From Sutterellaceae bacterium (lineage in GTDB: Bacteria; Pseudomonadota; Gammaproteobacteria; Burkholderiales; Burkholderiaceae_F): a stretch of 18,227 nt of DNA. The notes under the pieces are model-generated. The model ran no database searches. It had not been told where the DNA came from and saw nothing but the letters and a program-made list of their open reading frames with translations. The translations under genes and the position numbers were made by a program. This document shows positions 8,245 through 14,770 of this stretch, piece by piece (the first letter of the stretch is position 1; each line of letters opens with the position of its first letter). The stretch covers positions 1 through 18,227 of the forward strand of contig JAUNOJ010000008.1 of the NCBI GenBank assembly GCA_030531135.1. The letters run 5' to 3'.

Positions 8245-8271
8245 CATACAGAAAAATAGTCTACAAAAAAA
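8243..8271 (-). promoter_or_regulatory. Candidate isc operon promoter
   Basis: A -10-like TATGAT (8248-8243) overlaps the IscR operator by two bases. At 17 bp spacing the -35 position is only a T-run (8271-8266), so the -35 is weak. The resulting leader before iscR would be about 100 nt. Confidence 0.4.
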
Positions 8272-8682
8272 GATGGTTATTTCCGCCTGTCGACTTAAGC
8301 CCGATTTTCTTGCGTTTTTTGGGCAATGAACGAGGACAATTCGACCCTGATTCCGTCTGCCAACTGCAACACTCGGCAGGCTTTTTCTCGGCTCTCGCAA
8401 ACGGCTCGCAGGAGTCAAGCGTCGGTCTTTGGGGTGGGAACCCTCGTCTTTCTATTCTTTTTCCCAATAAAATCAATAGCCTTTTGCCAATCTATGCAAA
8501 AAACTTTAAGGAAAAAGTCTTGCAGGAAATCCACACCGTTGATTTTTCCCCTGTTTGTTCTCAAACGTATATATTTCCAAGACTGCCCCGAACATGCGTT
8601 TTGCGCTCTTAGGGTTTGACACAAAAGAATTTCGCAGGCAAACCCGACACTTGCCCGCAAAGAAAACCGGAGAATTTCAGGG
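8272..8682. other. Divergent intergenic region between iscR and the GlnH-type gene
   Basis: I see no convincing gene here. Short plus-strand frames exist but lack ribosome sites and family resemblance. It holds a TATATATT tract (8568-8575) that may be the -10 of the plus-strand gene, with only a poor -35. A hairpin GGGTTTG (8612-8618) with CAAACCC (8639-8645) and a short stem CTGCC/GGCAG followed by a T-run near 8390 are also present. GGAG lies 10 nt before the ATG at 8683. Confidence 0.4.
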
Positions 8683-9444
8683 ATGTTTAAAAAGCTCGTT
8701 TTGTGCGCCGCCCTCGGCGCCGCTCTTGTCGGCAATGCCTGTGCCGACGATAAAGTCTTGCGTATGGCTACCGAAAGCGCCTATGCGCCTTTTGAATTTT
8801 ATGATGCCGACAACGGCAAGACCGTCGGCTTTGACATCGACTTATTGGACGCCATCGCCAAGCACATGGGCCGAAAGCTCGAAGTGGTTTCGATGGGCTT
8901 TGACGCCATCATTCCGTCTTTGTTAACCAACACCACCGACGTGGGCGTGGCCGCCATCACCATCACGGAAGAACGCGCCAAGCGCTTGCAGTTCTCTTCT
9001 CCCTATTACGAATCGGGGCTTTCCACCCTGATTCGCGCCGAAGATAAGGACAAAATCAAGAGCATCAAAGATTTGGAAAACTGCACGATCTGCGCTCAGA
9101 TCGGCACTTCGGGCTCCATGCGTGCCGCCAAGGTTCCCGGTGCTAAGGTCAAGAACTTCAACAACGTTTCCGAAACCTTCCTGGAACTCAAAAATAAGGG
9201 TTGCGATGCCGTGATCGGCGATCGTCCGGTCAACAGCTACTTTTTGACCTCGCGTCCGCAGCAGGCAGCCGACTACTACCACCTGCCCGAAAAGCTCAAT
9301 ACGGAACTTTTCGGCATCGCCATCAAAAAGGGCAATAAGGACATGTATAACCAGGTCGAAGGTGCTTTGCAGAAGATGAAGGCAAACGGCGAATACGCCG
9401 CGATCTACAAGAAGTGGTTCGGGGAAGAACCGCCCAAGATGTGA
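8683..9444 (+). CDS. glnH: Polar amino-acid ABC transporter periplasmic binding protein, GlnH-like
   Basis: A 253-residue exported protein. The signal peptide MFKKLVLCAALGAALVG probably ends at the AXA-type site ACA before Asp22. The mature part is a type II periplasmic binding protein of the polar amino-acid class: YAPFEFYD, VGFDIDLLDAIAK, AAITITEERAKRLQFS and YAAIYKKWFGEEP. The sequence pattern resembles GlnH more than HisJ or ArtJ, so glutamine is the likely ligand. A close cysteine pair, Cys134 and Cys137 in ENCTICAQ, is unusual for GlnH and could form a periplasmic disulfide. Its permease partner lies 1.44 kb downstream, separated by an accessory cassette, which is not the usual operon layout. 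Confidence 0.88.
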   Translation: MFKKLVLCAALGAALVGNACADDKVLRMATESAYAPFEFYDADNGKTVGFDIDLLDAIAKHMGRKLEVVSMGFDAIIPSLLTNTTDVGVAAITITEERAKRLQFSSPYYESGLSTLIRAEDKDKIKSIKDLENCTICAQIGTSGSMRAAKVPGAKVKNFNNVSETFLELKNKGCDAVIGDRPVNSYFLTSRPQQAADYYHLPEKLNTELFGIAIKKGNKDMYNQVEGALQKMKANGEYAAIYKKWFGEEPPKM

Positions 9445-9621
9445 TCTTCGACTGATCACTCGCGCAGTCTCCCCGCACTTTAGAGCGGGGGTTGCGCTGT
9501 GTCACAGTCTCGGTGCAATCCGGACGGGTAAATTAGGGTTGGCTTGAGCGCCAATCCTATTCGTTTGCTTTGCCATCCTACCTCAGTTAAAGTTAGCCTT
9601 TTCAAGGCTAATGTTTCCATT

Positions 9622-9657
9622 AAGGAGTTTGCTATGCAAGAAGGATGGGACTGGTAA
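9622..9657 (+). CDS. Tiny ORF MQEGWDW with a strong ribosome site (possible leader peptide)
   Basis: AAGGAG (9622-9627) lies 6 nt before an ATG at 9634. Seven residues, MQEGWDW, are followed by TAA at 9655-9657. The ribosome site is far better than that of the NYN gene downstream, which has none. A hairpin (9593-9611) ends 10 nt before the site. Two of the seven codons are Trp, a feature of tryptophan-sensing leader peptides, but no Trp gene is nearby. It could also be a chance match. Confidence 0.35.
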   Translation, partial: KEFAMQEGWDW

Positions 9658-9832
9658 TCACGTGGGCTTCCTTTTGGACTGATGCTAAGTCATACATCAG
9701 AGAATTGATCAAAATCAAATTTAACTCTCCCTCGCTTGTCTTTGTTCGGTTCATGTCTTATCATGCTGATGATAATACCTCTTGGGTGTCCTTCAAAATT
9801 TGAAGGCTCACTTCACGGAGTTGCATTTAAGC

Positions 9833-9896
9833 AGACCCTTGGTAGTACGCATCCTGACGATACAGGGATAGCGGAATCCTAGGGTCTTATTTTTTG
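9833..9896 (+). terminator. Intrinsic terminator just upstream of the NYN gene
   Basis: Arms AGACCCTTGG (9833-9842) and CCTAGGGTCT (9878-9887) pair at 9 of 10 positions and are followed by TA and six T residues. The 35-nt loop holds a smaller stem, ATCCTG with CAGGGAT. The U-tract ends 13 nt before the NYN ATG. Expression of that gene from any upstream promoter would need read-through or antitermination. Confidence 0.6.
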
Positions 9897-9908
9897 TACA
9901 CGAACATA

Positions 9909-10589
9909 ATGACGCAAACAGCAATACTAGTTGACGGTGGCTTTTACAGAAAACGAGCATCTTTTTTGTGGGGAAAGAAAACTGCACAAGAACGAGCCAA
10001 AGAGCTTGTTGCATATTGCCAATCTCACCTCAGAGACATGGATGGCCTTGAGTCGCGTTGTCTTTACCGAATCTTTTATTACGACTGTGAACCTATTGGC
10101 AGGCGAAGCGTTTACCACCCTCTTTTGAAGAAAAATATTGATCTCGACAAATCAGATACTTATTCATGGTCACAAACGTTTTTGGAGGAGTTGCGTAAAC
10201 GGCGCAAATTTGCTTTACGCTTGGGCAATTTATCCAAACAAAGTCACTATAACCTTCGCCCCGAAGTTACCAAGCAAATTCTGCTCGGTCAGAGAAAGCT
10301 TGAGTCATTAACAGAGCAAGATTTTATGTTTGTTGCCACGCAAAAAGGCGTTGACATGAGAATCGGTGTTGATATTGCCTCTTTGGCTTATAAAAAGCAG
10401 GTAAATCAGATTATTTTGATCGCGGGTGACAGCGATTTTGTCCCTGCCGCCAAATTAGCCCGCCGAGAAGGCATTGACTTTATTCTTGACCCAATGTGGT
10501 CAGACATCAAATCTGATTTATTTGAACACATCGATGGCTTAAAGAGTCAGTGGAAAAAAAGAACCAAGGCCGAAGATAAAAACCAGTAA
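9909..10589 (+). CDS. NYN-domain (LabA/DUF88-type, PIN-like) putative RNase
   Basis: A 226-residue protein with the NYN fold pattern. The first acidic strand is AILVDGGFYRKR (Asp9). Asp59 lies in IFYYDCEP, Asp149 and Asp155 in KGVDMRIGVDIASLAY, and the GDSDF motif (Asp174, Asp176) in ILIAGDSDFVPAAKLARREG. These match the acidic metal-binding residues of PIN-like nucleases, so ribonuclease activity is likely but unproven. There is no signal peptide or membrane helix; the tail is lysine-rich (KSQWKKRTKAEDKNQ). The ATG at 9909 is chosen because the family core starts there; a TTG at 9894 falls inside the U-tract of the hairpin. Neither has a Shine-Dalgarno sequence. Its codons are clearly more AT-rich than those of its neighbours, which suggests transfer. 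Its cellular role is unknown. Confidence 0.85.
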   Translation: MTQTAILVDGGFYRKRASFLWGKKTAQERAKELVAYCQSHLRDMDGLESRCLYRIFYYDCEPIGRRSVYHPLLKKNIDLDKSDTYSWSQTFLEELRKRRKFALRLGNLSKQSHYNLRPEVTKQILLGQRKLESLTEQDFMFVATQKGVDMRIGVDIASLAYKKQVNQIILIAGDSDFVPAAKLARREGIDFILDPMWSDIKSDLFEHIDGLKSQWKKRTKAEDKNQ

Positions 10590-10714
10590 GTTCCGAACTC
10601 CCGCCATTTTTTAAACTATGCGCGGGAGTTATCAAGCGACAATTGCGCGTCGCGCCAAATCGGCTTTTCCGAGAGACGTCCACTCCAGTTAGCTCTAACA
10701 TTTTCTCGATAATT
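10590..10714. other. 3' flank of the NYN gene with a hairpin
   Basis: Seven bases past the NYN stop, AACTCCCGC (10596-10604) and GCGGGAGTT (10622-10630) form a 9-bp stem around a 17-nt loop containing a T-run. No T-tract follows, so it is not a standard terminator. A further short dyad GCGAC/GTCGC follows. No target duplication or terminal inverted repeat that would define the right edge of the cassette was found by eye. Confidence 0.4.
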
Positions 10715-10744
10715 TTGCCCGCGCGCCTTGCATTCGCTTATACT
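10715..10744 (+). promoter_or_regulatory. Candidate promoter of the GlnP-type gene
   Basis: TTGCCC (10715-10720), an 18-nt spacer and TATACT (10739-10744) make a reasonable sigma-70-type promoter, giving a leader of about 130 nt before the ATG at 10885. A weak hairpin with a T-run (10814-10839) lies in that leader. The promoter would free the permease from dependence on glnH transcription. Confidence 0.5.
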
Positions 10745-10884
10745 TTGCCCATCCGTCGGATTTGTGTCCAAAGTTTTCCGATATTTATGCCGCAGAAGTC
10801 GCTCGCCGAAGCTGCCTGAAAGCTTTCGCGAGGCTTTTTGTCGATCCGAACTTTTAGAACTCTAACAAAAAGGGCCATAGCCTT

Positions 10885-11550
10885 ATGGAATTCGATTTTT
10901 CTCTGATTACCTCTTCGATGCCGTTACTTTTGCGAGGCGCACTTGTGACCTTGGAAATCACGGCCATGGCCGTGGGTTTGGGCTTGGTGTTCGGTCTTTT
11001 GGCCGCTCTGGCACAGTTGAGCAAATTCGCGCCCTTGCGTTGGATTGCCAAGATCTACGTGGACTTTATCCGCGGCACCCCCTTGCTGGTGCAAATCTTT
11101 ATCATCTACTTTGCACTGCCTGCCATCATCGGTCAGCGAATCGACCCGTTTGTGGCAGCGGTTGCCGCCTGCTCGATCAACTCGGGTGCGTATGTGGCCG
11201 AAATCTTCCGTGCCGGTATCCAGTCCATTGAAATCGGTCAAATGCGCGCAGGTCTTTCGCTTGGCATGAACTGGTATCAGACCATGCGCTACATCATCCT
11301 GCCGCAGGCCTTTAAGCGCATCATTCCGCCGTTGGGCAACGAATTTATCGCCATGTTGAAGGACTCGTCTTTGGTCTCCGTCATCGGCTTTGAAGAATTG
11401 ACGCGTTCGGGCCAGTTGATCATTTCCGAAACCTACGGCTCTTTGGAAATTTGGTCTGCCGTGGCAATCCTCTACCTCATCATGACGCTCACCATCACGC
11501 GTTTGGTGGGTTACATGGAAAAGCGCTTTAAGACTTCGGACGCGCGTTAA
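10885..11550 (+). CDS. glnP: Polar amino-acid ABC transporter permease, GlnP-like
   Basis: A 221-residue inner-membrane permease with about five hydrophobic helices. The pattern DFIRGTPLLVQIFIIYFALP, SINSGAYVAEIFRAGIQSI and the cytoplasmic EAA-type loop (GQMRAGLSLGMNWYQTMRYIILPQA) that docks the ATPase are those of the HisM/GlnP family. Several stretches, such as LEIWSAVAILYLIMTL, resemble E. coli GlnP closely. It probably works with the binding protein at 8683-9444; the ATPase (GlnQ) is not in this window. AAAGGG lies about 10 nt before the ATG. Its TAA stop touches the stop codon of the convergent ATPase gene. Confidence 0.9.
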   Translation: MEFDFSLITSSMPLLLRGALVTLEITAMAVGLGLVFGLLAALAQLSKFAPLRWIAKIYVDFIRGTPLLVQIFIIYFALPAIIGQRIDPFVAAVAACSINSGAYVAEIFRAGIQSIEIGQMRAGLSLGMNWYQTMRYIILPQAFKRIIPPLGNEFIAMLKDSSLVSVIGFEELTRSGQLIISETYGSLEIWSAVAILYLIMTLTITRLVGYMEKRFKTSDAR

Positions 11551-13350
11551 TCAAAGTCTCGGAACGGCCGCCAACAATTCCTTGGTGTAGTCGTTTTGAG
11601 GATGCTCCAAAATTTCCGAAGCAGGGCCGCACTCCACGAGGCGGCCCTTTTTCATGACCGCGACCGCATCGGCAATGTACTCCACCACAGCAAAATTGTG
11701 CGTAATGAGCAAAATGGCAATGCCCGTCTGCGCCTGAATTTCCTTTAAGAGATTTAAAACCTGCGCCTGCACCGACACGTCCAAGGCACTTGTGGGCTCG
11801 TCGCACACAAGAACCTTAGGAGACACTGCCAAGGCTCTGGCTATGGCAATGCGCTGGCGTTGGCCGCCCGAAAATTCATGCGGAAGCTTTCCTGCGGCAG
11901 ACTCGGGCAATCCCACCTGCTTTAAGAGTTGGGCAACGCGCTTGTCTTGTTCCGTGCGATTCATTTCGGGCAGCAATGCAGCAAGCCCCTCTCGAATACA
12001 TTCGCCTACGGTCATTCTGGGGTCAAGCGAAGCAAAAGGATCCTGAAAGACGATTTGCACTGCGCTTCTGAGTTTCGGATCGAACTTGGACTTATGATAA
12101 GCCATCTGTCCGGCAATCTTAACGGTGCCGGTGACAAGCGCATCTTCCAACAAACCCAAAGCCGCTTTAGCCAGAGTTGTTTTGCCCGAGCCCGACTCAC
12201 CCACCAAAGCCAAGGTGGTGCCGGCAGCCATGGATAAAGAAACGTCGGTCACGGCCTCAAACACCTCTTTGCCGTGCAAGAGTTCGGCAATCACGCCTTT
12301 CGTCTTCACGTACTTGACCGAGAGATTTTGCACCGTGAAGACGTCCTCACCCTTGGCAGTCGTACGACTTAACTTTAAGCGCGCTTCTTCAAAGGTCTCT
12401 CCGACTTTGAAACAACGCACATGCACTCCGTCGGATAACGTTTGAAGTTGCGGCAATGTTTTCGTGCACTTGTCTTTGACTAACGGACATCTCGGTGCAT
12501 AGCGGCAGCCCACGGGCATGTCGGAAAGTTCCGGCACGATACCCTTGATGTGAACGAGCTCACGCCCCGCTTTTTCTTTACCCGGTACGGCCGAGAGCAG
12601 CTGTTTGGCGTAAGGGTGTTTGGGCGCGGCAAAAAAGTCTGCCGCCGACTGCTCTTCAACAATGAGGCCCGCGTACATCAAGGCCACACGATCGGCGTTG
12701 CGTTTGACGACTGCCAAGTCATGCGTGATCAACAAAAGCGCAATTTTCCGCTCTTTTTGAAGTCGTTTTAAGAGGTCCAAAATCTGGGCTTGCAGCGTCA
12801 CGTCCAAAGCTGTGGTGGGTTCGTCTGCCACGACCACATCGGGTTTGCAAGCCAAGGCCATGGCAATCATCACGCGCTGCTTTTGTCCGCCCGAAAGCTC
12901 ATGGGCAAATGCAGAAAAACGCCTTTTGGGGTCGTCAATGCCGACACGATCGAGCCACTCTAAGGCCATGGCTCGAGCTTCGGTTTTGGACACCTTTTCG
13001 TGCAAGCGTACCGCTTCGACAATTTGATCTCCTACGGTCATGACGGGATTGAGACTCGTGGCAGGCTCTTGAAATATCATCGAAACCTTGGCACCGCGCA
13101 CGGACTGCATCTGCTTTTCGGTCAAGTCCAAGAACTCAATGCCGCCCACGCGAATGCTACCCTCGGAAACAAAAACACCTTCGGGCAACAAGCGCATGAC
13201 GGACAAGGCCGTCATCGACTTGCCGCACCCTGACTCGCCCACCAGAGCAAAGCATTCGCCTTTGTTGACCGTAAAGGAAACACCGCTGACCGCTTCCAAA
13301 ACGCGATTGGGCGCGTCGATTTGAACTTTGAGGTTTTTGACTTCAAGCAT
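11551..13350 (-). CDS. Fused double ATPase of a peptide ABC transporter (YejF/DppDF type)
   Basis: A 599-residue protein with two complete ABC domains. The N-half has Walker A GESGCGKS (38-45), signature LSGGQ (152-156), Walker B VVVADEPTTALD and switch His210. The C-half has GESGSGKT (384-391), FSGGQ (493-497), VLVCDEPTSALD and His551. Between them lies the oligopeptide-transporter segment CRYAPRCPLVKDKC. Cys282, Cys288, Cys295 and Cys313 are spaced as in DppD-type subunits reported to bind a [4Fe-4S] cluster. It powers uptake by the two permeases upstream. The start at 13350, behind AAAGGA, overlaps the preceding gene by 8 nt. A longer reading adds 18 residues inside that gene. The fused form is as in YejF; substrate is inferred as oligopeptides. 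Confidence 0.92.
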   Translation of the reverse strand: MLEVKNLKVQIDAPNRVLEAVSGVSFTVNKGECFALVGESGCGKSMTALSVMRLLPEGVFVSEGSIRVGGIEFLDLTEKQMQSVRGAKVSMIFQEPATSLNPVMTVGDQIVEAVRLHEKVSKTEARAMALEWLDRVGIDDPKRRFSAFAHELSGGQKQRVMIAMALACKPDVVVADEPTTALDVTLQAQILDLLKRLQKERKIALLLITHDLAVVKRNADRVALMYAGLIVEEQSAADFFAAPKHPYAKQLLSAVPGKEKAGRELVHIKGIVPELSDMPVGCRYAPRCPLVKDKCTKTLPQLQTLSDGVHVRCFKVGETFEEARLKLSRTTAKGEDVFTVQNLSVKYVKTKGVIAELLHGKEVFEAVTDVSLSMAAGTTLALVGESGSGKTTLAKAALGLLEDALVTGTVKIAGQMAYHKSKFDPKLRSAVQIVFQDPFASLDPRMTVGECIREGLAALLPEMNRTEQDKRVAQLLKQVGLPESAAGKLPHEFSGGQRQRIAIARALAVSPKVLVCDEPTSALDVSVQAQVLNLLKEIQAQTGIAILLITHNFAVVEYIADAVAVMKKGRLVECGPASEILEHPQNDYTKELLAAVPRL

Positions 13351-14761
13351 GGCTCTTTCCTTTGCTGCTGCGCGGCTCGAAGGCGTCTCGCACGCCCGAG
13401 GCAAAAAGATTGGCCGAAAGCACCAAACTCACCATGAAGATAAAGCACGCCGTCAAATTCCACCACACCGTGGGCGAGCGGCTCATTTCAACGGCCGCCG
13501 CATTGATCATGGAGCCGAAAGACTGCATCGTGGGATCAACCCCCACACCCACGTAACTCAAAACGGCTTCATAAAGAACGATCCCCGAAAAGTCCAACAC
13601 GGTGACGATCAAAACGATGTGAACCACGTTGGGCAAAATGTGTTTGAGCATGATGCGTGCGTGCGACACGCCAAAAGCCTTGGCGGCACTCACAAAATCC
13701 ATGGCAGAAACTTTCATCGTTTCGGCGCGCAGTAAACGTGCAAGACCCGCCCAGCCCGTCATACCGATAATCGCTGCCAACAAAAAGAGACGCACGTCGG
13801 CGCGCTCCAGACCCGTGGCAAACATCGTCGGATTCTTGTCGATAAAGACCTGAATCATCAAAACGGATGCGGCAATCAGCAAAACGGACGGAATCGAACT
13901 GATGGTGGTGTAGATGTAGCTAATCACATCATCGACCCACCCCTTGAAATACCCTGCGGCAATGCCCAACGTCACGGCAAAGGGAAGCGTCGTCAAGGTT
14001 GCCAAAGAGCCGATCACCACGGCCGTACGCACGCTTTTCATGGCGTTGTAAAGCACGTCGTTACCCGTCGTATCGGTCCCTAACACATGAAAATGCGGCC
14101 AGACGAGCATCAATATGCACGCCAAGAATATCGTCAACTGCCACACCATGATGGCAGGGCGTGCAGGATTTGCTCTTGAGGTCACGCGAATAATGGCGTC
14201 CTTAAAAGAGATGCGACCGACGATTTTGAGCCCCAAAGCCAACACGATCCAAAAGGCGGCCAAACTCACAAAGCCCACGATGGTGCCGATTTCAACGCGC
14301 CGCATCAAATATATGTTCTTTGTTTCTTCTTTGAGTTCGGGCGAGGCGCCCGTTAAGCGGGCAAAGATACGTTCGGGCTTGCCGTTTTCCAAAACGGTCG
14401 TCTTGTCAAACTCGCGAAGCGCAAAAGGCGCCGAATAGCTGCGCTCGCGTCCGGCGATTTTGTTTAACACCAACACATCCATCAAAGACACGGTTTCGGT
14501 GTCCCAAGCAACGGTCTCGGTTGCCGTTGCAGCCTCGGAAGGCAACTTTGTTCGGAAGTGAATGCTGTCGGTCAAGGCCATGACGAAAAAGACCGAGAGC
14601 ACCGCTGCGCAGGCCGTCGCGGTTTTGTTGGTAAAAACGCGCGCCCACTTCTGCCGCAATTCCGCAGTTTTGACAACGTGGCGGGCGTACAGAATGATCA
14701 AGACTAGCAAAAACCACAAAACCACGTCGGTATATAAAACGACAAACTTCACGTCAAACAT
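13343..14761 (-). CDS. Peptide ABC transporter permease, DppC/YejE type with extended N-terminal region
   Basis: A 472-residue inner-membrane protein. Helices near the N-terminus (LYTDVVLWFLLVLIILYA, TACAAVLSVFFVMALTDSIHF) precede a soluble segment of roughly 90 residues. The BPD_transp_1 domain follows, with the EAA loop MDFVSAAKAFGVSHARIMLKHILPN and the DppC-type ending YVGVGVDPTMQSFGSMI. It is much longer than DppC (about 300) and the extra length lies before the core; the long soluble insert (DTETVSLMDVL to ELKEETKNIY) probably faces the periplasm. It starts 9 nt after the first permease and overlaps the ATPase start by 8 nt. Confidence 0.9.
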   Translation of the reverse strand: MFDVKFVVLYTDVVLWFLLVLIILYARHVVKTAELRQKWARVFTNKTATACAAVLSVFFVMALTDSIHFRTKLPSEAATATETVAWDTETVSLMDVLVLNKIAGRERSYSAPFALREFDKTTVLENGKPERIFARLTGASPELKEETKNIYLMRRVEIGTIVGFVSLAAFWIVLALGLKIVGRISFKDAIIRVTSRANPARPAIMVWQLTIFLACILMLVWPHFHVLGTDTTGNDVLYNAMKSVRTAVVIGSLATLTTLPFAVTLGIAAGYFKGWVDDVISYIYTTISSIPSVLLIAASVLMIQVFIDKNPTMFATGLERADVRLFLLAAIIGMTGWAGLARLLRAETMKVSAMDFVSAAKAFGVSHARIMLKHILPNVVHIVLIVTVLDFSGIVLYEAVLSYVGVGVDPTMQSFGSMINAAAVEMSRSPTVWWNLTACFIFMVSLVLSANLFASGVRDAFEPRSSKGKSHA

Positions 14762-14770
14762 TTCTTTCTC

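Larger units (their letters stand above)
9455..9896 (+). ncRNA. Candidate structured RNA or leader upstream of the NYN gene
   Basis: This gene-free stretch is rich in perfect or near-perfect hairpins on the plus strand. They are GCGCA/TGCGC enclosing CCCCGC/GCGGGG (9462-9497); TAGGGTTGGC/GCCAATCCTA (9534-9559, one G-U pair); TTAGCCTT/AAGGCTAA with a 3-nt loop (9593-9611); CTGATG/CATCAG (9679-9700); CCTTCAAA/TTTGAAGG (9790-9806); and the terminator-like stem at 9833-9887. It also carries an eight-codon ORF. The first hairpin could instead belong to the glnH 3' end. I do not recognise a known RNA family, and no clear promoter was found. It could be a separate RNA, a transcription-attenuation leader, or the RNA partner of the NYN nuclease. 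Confidence 0.4.

Noticed and set aside
6745..8259. A 504-codon open frame on the plus strand opposite iscS and iscR
   Set aside because: It is antisense to two genes with clear catalytic motifs and has no family resemblance. Low-complexity His- and Ala-rich content is typical of antisense frames in GC-biased genes.
8140..8418. N-terminal extension of iscR by 93 residues
   Set aside because: It would read through the promoter and IscR operator, and the family starts at MKLTTRGRFAV, where a GTG has a good ribosome site.
8310..8619. Overlapping plus-strand frames of about 100 codons between iscR and the GlnH-type gene
   Set aside because: Two frames overlap each other, lack ribosome sites and show no domain; the region looks like promoter DNA.
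9462..9497. Right-end hairpin of an IS200/IS605-type element
   Set aside because: The CCCCGC-ACTTTAGA-GCGGGG hairpin has that flavour, but no TnpA or TnpB fragment or second end was found.
9455..9896. Group II intron, retron RNA or T-box
   Set aside because: No domain V-like hairpin, reverse transcriptase, or T-box consensus sequence was seen.
9894..9911. TTG start for the NYN gene, five codons upstream of the ATG
   Set aside because: It lies in the U-tract of the terminator-like stem, has no ribosome site, and adds residues before the conserved core.
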